From: Mesaphorura yosii
Lineage: Eukaryota; Arthropoda; Collembola; Poduromorpha; Tullbergiidae
Direction of reading: 5' to 3'
Length of the DNA: 64,000 bases
NCBI GenBank assembly: GCA_009869945.1
Contig: WIXG01000261.1
Coordinates: 1 to 64,000, forward strand
Numbering within the stretch: position 1 is the first letter of the stretch; each line of letters starts with the position of its first letter. A program made the translations under genes and the position numbers. The notes beneath the pieces were generated by a model, which did no database searches, was not told where the DNA came from, and saw only the letters and a list, made by a program, of their open reading frames with translations. Below, piece after piece: positions 14,101-27,200 of this stretch.

Positions 14101-17100
14101 CCAGTCGTCGAAATCAATAACATTTTATAGCTCGTGACAATAATAGATTGAACTACATTTTGTGCAGTATGCTGGAGTGCAGTGAGTGAGTTGCAGGATA
14201 TGAAATCATTAAAAGCATTCATAAAATGCATGCAACAATCATCATAAAAAGTACCTCTGCAATTCTCTTTGTTGAATTGAGATTAGGGCAGCAACAGTGT
14301 CACTAAAAAGTACGACCTCTCAGTCTCTCAGTCGTCACCATGTTGCATATGAATGCCGAAACCGAAACCATCCTTGCCTTTTTGAATAATAAAATTCGGT
14401 CGGTTGTCGACCTAATTTTCATTGCACGTTTGGACTGCTCTAGAATTCACTACATTGCCCTCGAACCTGAAAGACGTTGGTCTAAGGCTATCAGTGGTAG
14501 AGCATAGTGAAAGGATTCAACAAAGGGAAGAAACTTCCACCGAAGCTCTAGCAGCTTCCCCTTTGCCATCTCTCCGCAGCCTGCACAACACCTTCTTTGT
14601 TCACGACTCCTGGTTGCGCCGGTTCTCGTTCTTTATTCGAATTTGTGTCTCACCGACTCGGTAGAGATCTCGCTATTCAGCTCCACACCCGAATCGGAGT
14701 CTGACGATGATTCGATGATTCCTGAGTTTAGAATATTGTTCTGCTGAATATATTTGGAATAGCCTTATTCCCGTCTTTTCCTTTCGGATTGCTTAGTTGC
14801 ACTACTTACGGCAATTTAGTCCACCCTAAATGGACGAATATCTGCACCGAATTTGAGTTTAGGAAAGTTGTTCAAATCTTAAATGATAATTACGAGTTGG
14901 TTCTGCATGAAATAGTCCGTCCAGTATTTGACATCTTTGTGTTAATAGATTATTCCCATCGCGGCGAATCACAAAAACTTTTCAAATGCCAAAATCTAAA
15001 GCTGCAGAAATCAGAAGTCATGAGTGAAAGTTTTTACTTTGAAAGGCTTTTACGATGAATTATCCCTGACACACAACACAACTTTGGTCTAGTGCGCTCA
15101 GAGCGAGGTGACATATGTGACAATATTTCACGGAGGAACGAGAGCGAGATGAAATCTATGAAATGTTCATTGAATAAGAGAAAAAGTTTTAGCACTTCAT
15201 TACTGGTGATATTTGAGTGACATCAATGATGATCGATGAGTTGAGACTAAAAAGCAAGTTTGTGTCATGCCTCTGTCCGTTGGAATCATGATGGCTTTTG
15301 GCTGTATGCCGACAGTGACGGCAAACAGACACCTCTGCACAGAAGCCACGCAGACTGCGAATGCATCCTACCACAAATGGCAATTACCGCACGAAGCCCT
15401 GTGCACCCTTACATGTATTTTTATTGATTTCACACACAACTTAAATTAAATGACTTGCAGTCGGAATGCAGGCAAATGACCACTCATGCACGTGTGCCTT
15501 AAAATTGAATTGACAACGTTTGCATGATAAAAAGTTAGCATGTAAATAGTAATTAATTGGTGTAGGATTATTCACCACAAATCATTTATTCTGTAACGGT
15601 GGTGAACGCGGTGATCGGGTACGATAGCAATCTCTCAACGCACAGAACCCGTCCGGAAAGGTCACTCGGCAGCTGCGTTTCATCTTTCCATTTCCAATAC
15701 AAGCTTTTATTACTTTGACTGATCCTCTTTTGCGTCTACATCATAGTCTACTGTCGCAATCGCCAGTGGCGATAATCATGGTATTGGCTTCCATGTGGCC
15801 GACACGGAGAGGCTCATATTCATACAGGTATTTGACAATTGTTCAAAAAGAAGATATTTGGTTTACGGTATGGAATTGAAGTTATTGTTTCACGTGCGCA
15901 TTAATTCTATTAAAATATTACATGTACACTCGTCACTGAAGTTTAATTGAGTTTACAAAGACAGACACAAGTCTCCAAATTAGACCAACAATCTCCGCCG
16001 TTCTTGTTTTCCAGGCCTTTCCCTTTGCAAAAGAAGTTCTGATGCTTTCCCGTCCCTACGGCTCACAGGTTCAAGGAGCTGGTCGCGCACTGTAAGACCA
16101 TACCAGAAGTATTCTACGATGCTTTGCCTTTTGAGACTGGCTTTGTTTTATGATTATGGCCTATTTACATTGGAGCTAAAGTGTCAAACTCTCACGCAGA
16201 CGCTATGCACTGCAGCAGAATGGAGTACGAGGTGTACGTCATTTAATGCGTAATAAAATGACAATAAAGTAAATCCTTTATGAAATGAAGAGGGTTTGAA
16301 TTTATGTAAGGAAAATGATGATGGTCATTTGTATGAGTGGTTGGTCGTTACTTCGATTTGTTCTTAAAGGTCGTAGTACGGTAGAACTGCCGTTATGGCG
16401 CAAACTAAAGCCAAGTGTGAGTTTGTAAAACGATCGGCTATTATGATATCCAATAAAACTTCATTTACCCGATTTTTCGAGAATTTCTTCTGCTTTCTTT
16501 CATTTTTCTTGGGTAGTAAAGGTCTTGCGTGGTCTGGGTACTAAAAAGATGATGTTTGCAGTCTGGTCATGTGGTTAAACATTCGGCGTGGTTTTCCTCA
16601 CCCTACTTCCCTACCGTCCGTTCAATGACGTCCAGCGACTATTTGGACTTTGGATGTGAAACTCTAAAATAAAATAAGATAACGATTTTTGCTGTGGAAT
16701 ATTAAACCTGCGTCACAATGCAAATTATTTGCGCCGCACCGAGCGCGATCAGTGTTTAAATTAGTGAGAAAGAATCAAAGAAGACGATTCAAAGATTCGA
16801 GTTCTTCCGAGTATTCGTTGTCCACTGCCAAGTCCTTTCTGCCTAGAAATTTCATGCACTTACCCAATAAATTATTCCGGCTTGAAGCTGAGGCTTAACC
16901 GCCTTCGTAATAATATTGGACTGGTTAGAATACATTTCACTGACGTCAAGGGAAAGCGCACGCAAAAATATAGACCATCCGAGCACCAACTCAGAAAGTC
17001 GGAACGGAAAGCTTAAAGTCAGTGCAGTGTTTGTTGTTGTTTGAATGCAAGTCTCCAAAACTTCGTATTGTAATATCCAAGTGCTGTGCTACGCCGCAGT

Positions 17101-20100
17101 TGAATCTCCCATTGGAATCAAATGGGAGAAAAGCACTTTCGTGTTGTAGCATTCGTCTTGATTTAGCCGTTGACAGGTCTTTTTCTTTCTCTCGCCTTCT
17201 TTCTCTCGTCTAAAAGCCGTACCGGCAGGAATTTGTACATTTCCATTCTCAGCCGCCGTGTGTTTGTTTCTGATTTCTTCCTAAAACCTTTTCCGCTCCC
17301 AACTTTTCGGCGTGCCATATTTACGAGTCTCACTCGGATCTATTTCTCCTGCTTTCTAATTTCTGCATTCTCACTTACCATTTACTAACAGCAAAACTCA
17401 TTTGCATTTCCTAGTGCACGCGCCAGGTATGAACTCACCAGATCTAGAGAAAAGGGAAACCGGAGTCTGAGCGTTGCCGCAAATTGACCTTGATAATTGG
17501 AATAATTCACCACGTTCGAAGGAATCAAATTGTGCTTGAATTGCACGAGGAGGGCCACTAACCGAGCGAAGGATTCATATATCCAAAGGTTAGATTTACT
17601 TACAGTGGCACGTGAAAAAGGGATCATCGGTTTTCCTTTCTGCTTCACAGTTCACACCCAGAAAAGAAATCCCGAATCAGAAATCATTATGGGAATTAAT
17701 CCTGCCATTGTGTCCGTTTAGTGTGACGAGTTGAACTGGAACAGCATCGCAACTAAACAACCAAATGTCAAATGCACAGATTGGATTTTGGTGTTTTTAA
17801 GACGAGATTGGGGACGAGGATAATGTTGTATTGGAAATGGAGAGACATATCACAAAAAGAACAAGAGGGAAAATGGGTTTAGTGTCTCAGGAGAATTATC
17901 AGGGACAGAAACAAGTACCCGAAGAGAGCATGTGGATGCAGATGAAGGAAAAAACGAGCGTAGCAGTAAATAATGGCTGATGTTGATTATATTTCATATA
18001 ATTCTGAACAATTTATTATTGATTGCATTATTAAATGAACCTTCGAATTATTTGCCAGCGAGTTAATTTCTTGAATTTTAATTAATATTAATAAGCACTT
18101 AAAAACTGCGAGGCTTGTGGACCAAATAAGATCATTTTGAATAGCGAGATTGTACAAATTGAGCATTTCTTCACAAGTGTAAATGTTTTAGCCGGTGCTC
18201 GGCTTTTGCACTGAGTGAAGCTTGCCTGGAGCTTGCTTACGGGCCCTCTGCTCTGTAGTCTTCTGCACGGTACACAGATTTCTCTGAACAGAGATAGGAA
18301 AATGTAGGAAGAACCTATCAATTTTCATTAACAGGGAAAGCAACGGGTCTCGCCTGAGCTGAGCCTACAAAGTAAAAGTTACTTTCCGTATGCGAGGCGC
18401 CTTTTTCGCTCGCCTAAACTCAACTCATTACATCGACTGGAAATGAATACGAAACTTTCACTCCGGGAGTCAGCTAGCTTCCAGACGCATGTCTGGTGGT
18501 AGAAAGCTAGGCGGGATGGATTCGTATTCAATCGAATTTTTTCACTTTAGCAATGCTTGAGATAAATTTCTCGGCCGTGCATGTTTCGATTGAAACGCCT
18601 GGATTTCTTCAGAGCACTGTGGTAATTTCTTGTCGCTTATAATTTTTCAGAGGTTTTTCTGCTTGTTCCGATTATCGTCCAAGGCCCAAGAATTGAGCTT
18701 GAATGAAAAGAATTTCAGTCTTTAAGAATGTTTCGTAATGACGTTGTCGAGACGACGTTATATATAGCCCCTCAATAAGGGGACAATTTCTAAATAATTC
18801 TGAATTTCCAATAAAATCTTATTTGGGCAAGACATATGAAAAGCATTCCCTTCAATAGTCGGGTTCCATGTATTCCGAACTATCCGAGCATAGTTTCTTC
18901 GGCAGGGTATTCTATATTTACACTGTAGCCTTCATACCTGGCAGCATCAATAGGCATGAGCGGCAAAATAGGTTGGAAAAGCAAGTTCGGAGTTCGGAGA
19001 ACCATTCCACGTTCCGTTCACCTCGAAGACCGCCGAGACACAAAATTGCATATTTTCGAGAGAACTTAATATTTGCACAATAATCAAATTTGAAAGACGC
19101 CACTTCAGCGTCTGAAGAATTCTCGACTCTAATATGAATTTGATGAAATGAGTTTTCTCCTTTTACATTCAAGAGAGTACAACTTGATACAAGGTGGATC
19201 AATCAAAAGTAGCATTGCGCCGCGAGAACTTGTACGTACCTTCTATCTCGCGTTCACGTTTTGGTTAACCCTTCCTTTGATCACTTTGATATACGCGGAG
19301 CTCTGATGAGAGTTGCAATAAGAACATGCATGATTGACTCTGGAATTGGTACCTGGACGATTGCTACATTCTACGCAATGTCGGTCTGTTTTTAGAAGCC
19401 GTATTTCAACGAGACGGCAAGGACGAGGAAAAATTAAATATAACTACATTTAATTGAATACAAAATTAATGTGCCTTCACGTGCACAACCGTGCGCTTGA
19501 ACAATAAATTGTAAGACTGAACCGCTTTTGTAGGTGGCAATCATCCGTGTCATTTTCCGCTCATCATTTAAGCTTTATTCAAATGAAAGGGGCCAAGATT
19601 CCAAGCAGTCAACCATCCATGAAACACAATCTGACATGCACAAAACAATGATACACGCACACGGTGCGGACAAAGTGGGCGAGGGCAAAGGCAAAATCTT
19701 TTGTCTTTTCCATTTCAATTGAAAAAGTTTCATGTACGATTTGCACTGTAGCTTTCAAATCTTATTTGTAAAAGTTAATCAAACAATTCGGAATTACACA
19801 AACCGTCTGCTCGACACGTGTCTCAAGATGAGCCATGAAAATTATTGTTTCCCTGCTATTATGTATTATTACGTGGGCCCACCGACGTTTGCCGACAGTC
19901 TTCTCATGCGGATCAATTAAATGTGACGTTTTATGTCTCAATTAAAGTAATATATTGAATTTAAGCTTGCAAAGTTCTGTCGTATTTTATTATGTCATTG
20001 TTGGCTGACCAGTTCTTCTTCCTCTGGCTTAAAAATGGTAAACAGTGACTTTGCAGCAGCGGACTATTTGTATCGATCTCGATCAATATTGAGTCCGAGA

Positions 20101-23100
20101 GATCCGGTACAGTAAAACTAAAACATATGCTTGCGCTGGAGTTTGTATCAAAACACAATTTACAAGAGATTACTGTCAGATTAAAGTCGGGAAATGTTAC
20201 GCGAGTAGAAATAATGGGTTTAAGGAGCCGCCCAACGAAAATGAATAGTAATGTTATTAATGTTTAGCATATCAATGCGACTGCTTCTCCTCTTCAGCCG
20301 AACAGATTTTTCATATGCACACAATTAGAAAGTGGTGACTGAGGATTAGCTTTGCCAGTTCCAGTCAAAACGCCAGCTCAACCAGCCAATTCACATTCAT
20401 TTCATATTCATAAGTCATATTCTCGCCTCGTTGTTCAGCACACTCGCTTCTGGTTAATTCACACTCTTACAGCGGCCTCTGCTCTCAATCGAAATGAGAA
20501 ATTGGAGCCGTAATGTAATGAGTTGTATTCGTTGTGTCACCACTCACAAAGCTAAGCTGCAAATGCGGAAGCCTGCGGCCTGAGCAGCCGAAACACAATC
20601 GCATTTTGATTAAATCGAGGCACACCCCATGCGGTCTGTCTTTTCGTAACATGTATCTTTCTCATCTCTTTTCCCGTCCTCCTAGTCCTACGCATACTTT
20701 TATAAACTATTAGTTTATGAACTTTTCCTTAATTCATCTCTCCCACCAAGGGTGCTTGCGCTTCGGCCGCGCCGCGGTAATGTGCCCGCCTGACAAATCC
20801 GAAATAGAACAGATTTCCAGTGCACGAGTTCTGAGTTGAAATGAAGCAATGTACAGTAGGTAGAAGCTGAACATGTTTTGCCTTTCCCTTTGCCGTGTTG
20901 GTAAGAATGGCTTGGTTGATTTTTTCATCTGCCACTGGCTTCTATTCCGTGCCGTACCCTGATGCTGTGTTGCTATCATCATCAGCATAATCTTATTGTT
21001 AATGTTATTGCATCACACACGCACGCACCCTCTCACTCTCGTAAGGTCGCGTAAGCTTCCGCCGTGCGCCGAGAATCCATTAATTTGTTAGTCTTCGGCG
21101 TTTGCAACAACAGTGGGGTTGCGACCTTCGTATCCGCTCCGGTGCAGGGATAGTAATAATTTTAACCAGATTTGACGATACAGGATCGAAAATTGATTCA
21201 GGTTGCAACTGAAGCTTAATCTCACATGCGATGAGCATGTAGTAACAAGAAAAACGTCGAGACGAAACGAGGCGATGGCCACGATATAGTTGCTGTGAAA
21301 TGCTTCGGCGCGAAGGCGAAGATGAGATGTTCATCATCATGAATATTTTAATATCGCGGCCCTGCATGCATTATGAACATTGAAGTTGGCTGCTGCGTAA
21401 GAAGCATCAATGTTTGGAAAGGTGTGAGATTTTATGATGATAATAATAATCGTAAATCTTAAATCTTGACACCCAAGTGTTGAAAGCGTTCGTTTACTCA
21501 CTTACTGTCTTCGCTCTGTGCGTTTGATGTTGGCTGCTGCAGCGTCGACGACAGCGGCAGCCAGTACCACGTACAGGCATTGCTACCGTATTTAAACAGA
21601 GAGCCTCAGCAAATATTCATACTTTTGCGCATTCATCTCGCTGCAGCGCTTCCTTTCAATTTTGCAACTGTAGCCAATTTGATTCTAGTTGAAGCGTGCA
21701 GCAATGTAAACTTACAAATTTTTACTTGATTCGCAGGCACAATACACAAAAGGACCGTGGCAAGTTTGAAATGGCCTGTTGTTACAAATGGTGGTATAAA
21801 ACCCTCCTGACATATCATATTGTACTAAATTTAAGTTAATAAATTAAGTTAAGCCCAATTTATTAAGACTAAACTAAAAGTAACAAATTTACTTCTCCTT
21901 TCGCGTATGGCGCAGCAGAGCAAAGTGAGAGTGGAAGGAGGATGTACATTATTAGTATTATTTTACCCCAAGGAACGCGCATATCCATCGCATCACATTG
22001 TAAAAATCTTTCCGCTGCTCCTCAGACGCACTAAAGTAAAAGCAAAAGTACAATTTTGATAACACGAAATAAAAAAGAAAGAAACGGATAGCATCACATC
22101 ATACGGATAAAAATGTTCAAGAAAATTGTATTACATTTCTCGTCTTGTGCAGGCTTGGGCTTGGCCAGGCTATGCATTGCATTGTGCGAGGCGGAATTGC
22201 TCACAAGCACAACTTCACTTACTTACCACTAAATCTAAATCTAACACAAACTAATCTCATTCATTAGATCCAATTGCCAACAGTATTACCAGAAAATTGA
22301 ACCTAATGAATTGGACTTTTCAGAAAACATATACACGAATGCAATGCCTTCCTGCATTTCATTCCTTACAACAAATACATGAAACGGGTCCAAAATGTAA
22401 CAGTAGTTCGAAAAATCACAAAATAGACGTTCTAATAGTCCTAACACGAATCAATTTCATTCTGCAAATTCCCGCAGCTCAGTTCGTTAGAAACTGAAAC
22501 TTCCAAGCTCAAAGTGGCAATACCAAAATGCATAATGCGGTAAGGAATTCTCGTGGAATTGTAGGACAGATTCTGTGAGCGGCTTGAACAAAGGATTGGT
22601 TTCGTTTGTGTAAAAAGTTGAATTCATGGTGGTGCTTTCGCTTTCATACTGACCGCAATATAAAAGTCAACATGTCAAAATCGGGAAATTGACTAGGAAA
22701 GTGAAAAAAGCACAATAAACGTGGAAATGATTAAGCTTTTTTTAAATCGAGTCAAACCCCTTTTCACTTTTCATTTTTTCCCTTCACCGTGCTTCGCATT
22801 GAATTAATATTGATTTACAGGCTGGAACATCGAGTTTGAGCCGTGTTAGGCATTTCTCGGATCACTTCCTTCCTCCAAATTGGTTGGAAAAATCGATTTG
22901 ATAGAATTCAACAGTTTTAGTTGATGAAATCCGTATTAATTGCAATTTCCTCTGCAAATCCGGGTAGTGCAATGCAATTCTGGCCTTGCCTACATATATA
23001 GAGTAGTCAAGCGCGCTTCGTTTTTATTGCTCATAATAACAATGTTCATGATTTTATTGCACATTTCATCTGCTCACGAAGACCGTGCCGGGCCAAACAA

Positions 23101-24296
23101 ACGGAATCGAGGCACACAGCAAGACGAGGGACGTGAAGGAAGATTCCACACTCAGAACAATATAAAAATGTAGCCCGCCCTCTTTAAATGGTTCTCCCTC
23201 GTAATAGGCTCATTTCCTTCCATATCCTCCACACCTACTTTCTCCTTCCCGTTTACGCAACACACGGATAGCAGATAAAAAGTTGCAGCCCTCCTCCGTA
23301 CCTCACATTGCATTCACACAGAGTCGCAGAGATCACACACGAGGAAAAATCACATCTTTATAAAGTCTATAGTGTTGAAATCATCGCTACCTCCGCCGCT
23401 GCCACTGCAACAGCGATTCCTTTTCAAATGTCAGCCCTTTCAATACACCATGTAACCCTTTTCACGCTTATAACAATAAATAAATGCTTAAAATGTTAAA
23501 ATCAAGTCTCATTGCGTCGCAACATGTTCAAAGCCAGCGCGAGAAGCTTCCAATATCAAATTCGCTATTCCGTCAAGCGAGAAGTCTTCTTTCTCTTTTC
23601 CACTTGGTCCATCATTCGTTGTTCGCTCAGATCCTGTCTTCTCCCCGTTCCGTGTGTGATTATATAATTCACACGATTGTTATCGTGCCGCGTTGAGTAT
23701 CACTTTGTTTCTCAGTCCCGTAGCATTTCAATGCACTGTGAGCGAGTAACGCCAAAATTAAATTAGGGTTTCCTGAGTTAAATCACAAACAAATTAAATT
23801 AAATCTAATAAATTGTATTCTAATCATAAATTTACACATAAACCAACCCAAAACGCGACTGCAGCTTGTTGGCGCTCGCAGTTCTTCGTTTCGCAGGAGG
23901 ATATATTAAGTTCACTTAAAAGTTAATGATATTTAATTTACAATTTGACAAGATTAACTTCTTTATTGTTCAGCTGTAGTACGTCAGTGCCGGTAGAGTA
24001 GAACCTCGCGACCCGACCGTTAACTTTACACGGGTGCACATTAATTAAGGTGGATTAAATTTTAATGAAATGTGTCATGATCTGATAAAATACCGCTTAA
24101 GGAATAATTATGATAAAATGTCTATACGGTTTTAGTGCAGCAGTTGTCCGGAACTTTATTAAGCAGTGAAGTTAACGAGCGACTGAAAGTGCAATGGTGC
24201 AATGGCTTAGATATTAAACAGCTGAACATAGTTACTAAATTAAACCGAGATTAGTGAGGCATAAAATACGACATTGTCAAACTGGAACTACTCGCC
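8181..24296. other. 16-kb gene-poor flank upstream of otp
   Basis: No coding gene can be supported here. ORFs are short and mostly overlap in both strands. The longest (10,463-11,011, 182 codons, plus) has no recognised domain. A short AAGCCA triplet repeat (10,024-10,043) is partly mirrored by an inverted copy at 10,089-10,097. A stretch this long next to a homeodomain regulator is the usual place for distal enhancers (inference), but I cannot point to individual elements by eye. Confidence 0.5.
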
Positions 24297-27200
24297 ATGC
24301 TAAACAACATTGGAATCGGTAAGTTCTGTTTTAGATATTTGACTCGTCTGCATTCTTATTTCTCATCTCCATTCGTTATCAACCTCAAACCGCCGATCCC
24401 ATTGAAAATTTTGAAATGTTGTGTCGAAGTAAATATTCGCGAAGAGATAAGTCGAGGGTTCTGTCTTTAAGATTCATCATGAAAACAACCATATTGGCTT
24501 TTCAACAAATTTAACTTGTCAAAATCAGAATCAGCATGTCATTTTGATTTATAGACGCTCTCATCTTTATTCTCATTTTCAGTGCTCCTTTAAACTTCAT
24601 AGTTAAGTATTGCTCAGCTCATAAACCGTATATTTGACCACCGCTTAGAAGTTAGAAGAGCCAGCTGAAATTGCTGCAGAAACACATACCTCGCATACAC
24701 ATTCTTGCACGAATTCGGACGTCAACTTTCCGTAGAACAGTTCCCAATTAGCCGGTATTTGTTTTACTGATTTGGGCAATTTGCTAGAGAATTGAGTTAA
24801 GTGTTGCTAAATAATGTCATGTAATGAATCTAATTGTGTATATAATGAATCTGATAATTACGCCTGACGCGCACGTTTTAAGTTCCATGCCAAGCGGGCA
24901 AGCGTGGTTCTCAGTTTCAGTTGCGCTCTGATTCCGGAAAGTCAGCCTCGACATTCCGCGTCGTTTGTCGTTTATGGTTATATTTATTGCCGTTTTATTG
25001 CAGAGTCACACTTGTGTTGTGCGTTTACAGGACATGGGCCAAGCAGTCTGTGCAGTGTGAGCGACTCAAGAACGCAGCTCTCAAATCACCACACATCAAG
25101 TTCGCTTTCAGGGGTCACATCTTTGCAGGTAATTCCTCGTCCATTCGATGCCTCATTGGCTTCTTAACCGTGTACTTTATTCTTTATTGTCCATTGTCAT
25201 TTTATTACCAGCAGTTGACCAGCACTGGTCTCGGAAGCGGTGGCACTGGCTCATCGACACCCGTCTCCTCAGATTGCGACAAACCCGCAAAGCAGAAACG
25301 ACACCGAACCAGATTCACACCAGCACAACTCAACGAGCTAGAAAGATGCTTTTCGAAAACTCATTACCCGGATATTTTCATGCGGGAGGAAATTGCGATG
25401 AGAATTGGTCTCACGGAATCCCGAGTCCAGGTTCGCCTGTTTTCATTTCATTTTTCACGCGTTTTACTGGACCTAGAAACTAGAAATTCGAAAGACATGG
25501 TCGAAATGTCCGAATTGCTTCTTAAAACCAGGAGCTGAATGCTAATTAACACTTCATGATTTTTATTCATAAAAATAGGATCGCGTGCAGCTTCTTCGTG
25601 TAAGACAGTAGCATGTTGTGCTCGTAACAGGATCTGAAATGCATTTTATACGGATTTTGTCCAAACTGAGCTTCGTCTGGGTTTGAGTTCATGGTTCATA
25701 AATAATGAAAAATTTTTGAATACCGCAATGCCCAAGAAGAGTTGATGGTGCTAATGCGTCCTGCACTTAAATTGTGCTGGTGCTTGAGCCTTCGAGAACT
25801 GGGCTCTAGATGTAAATTCTGACGAGCATGATAAAAATTTATGCTGACCGCTGACGTGAATCCGACCAAGCTTACTTCTAAAGAAGATGGTTTGATGTAT
25901 GCGTTAGTAATTATCATAAATGTGCGGGATGAAATCGTTTTATTTCATTTCTAGAGTGTTGGTACTAATAGATGTAAATTAAACGATGCGTAATACAGGA
26001 GTTGGACGGGCACAAGCTGCGCAAGTCGACTGGGTGCAGTGCAGGTGCTCGAGCATCGTGCATGCATGCGGCACGACCAAGGCTAGGCTGAAACGCTGAA
26101 TAAATCCGTCGACTAAATGTTCAGCGAAAGAAGCATCGCTCAACCAAAGTAGCATTTAAAATAAATTGCTGTTCAGCATCGCCTCTATTCTTTTTCTTAC
26201 ATCAGTTCTTGTATTTTTGCATTGCATTCATTGCATTTCTTTTAAATCTCGCACTCGCTACTCACATTATCCTTAACTCAATGACGTACGAAATGTTCAG
26301 AATGAAATTAGGTTGCAAGGCAAGAATGCAGGCAGAAAACTATTTTTGTGCATTCCGAATCAGAATCAACTCGAGGCTCCGCATTGTTCTTCGTATTGTC
26401 AGTATTGTCGCAGGCTGTCATAACATGGCTCATTGTCAGGTGATGCCCCGCAACAGCTACCAATTCGCACATTCTTGCATGTCAAATCTCACACGAGTAC
26501 TCAACAACAATGGTACTGTATTAAGCAAACAAAGCAATCGTATAAAAGAAAATATTTTGTTGACACATTTCGCCATGGTGTATTAGTTTGCGTGAAAATG
26601 TGGTGTGGTGGCAGTGTTGCGTTGTATTGTTATTTTTGAACACACAGCGCACGACTCAACCTGGCCTGGATGGAGTCCTTAATTAAGACAGGTGCGCTTG
26701 TAGCTGAAGCTGAAAATATCATGCTTGAATCTTTTCCTAAAGAAGCAGCAAAAGCAGAAGCCCTTGATGAATGCAACGCGACCACATGAGAAAGAGTTAT
26801 CTTTAATGTATTAATTCTTTCATTTTGTAAACAATATTCTCCTGTGCCGTGCTGTTTTTCTGTACATTCTTGAATCTCAATACTGTAAACTTATTATTCT
26901 TTTATCTTTTTATATTTTTTACAAGCTGGTGTCAAAAATCGTACTTACAACCTGCGTACCGTACAGTTTGTGCTGTTTTGTGTTTCTTATTTACCGAATA
27001 CTCCGTCCCATGTTTTCTTCGAGTTCCTTTTGCCTTCAATCTCAGTTCCAGTTTAAGTAATTCCTATCCAACACTTTTATTACTTTTGTTTGTTTGGATA
27101 TGGCAATTCCGCATTAATGCATGTATAACCGATGTCGGCCGTATAAAATATTAGGTGCATTATTCATTACTTTCAGTTCCTGCACATTCATTTGCGTGGT

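Noticed and set aside
1-24296. Search for rax and homeobrain homeodomains next to otp
   Set aside because: No second WFQNRRAKW-type frame is present in the window; only otp carries one.
26209-26586. 125-codon ORF with a hydrophobic start inside the otp intron
   Set aside because: No recognised family and no splice or poly(A) evidence; a nested gene cannot be supported.
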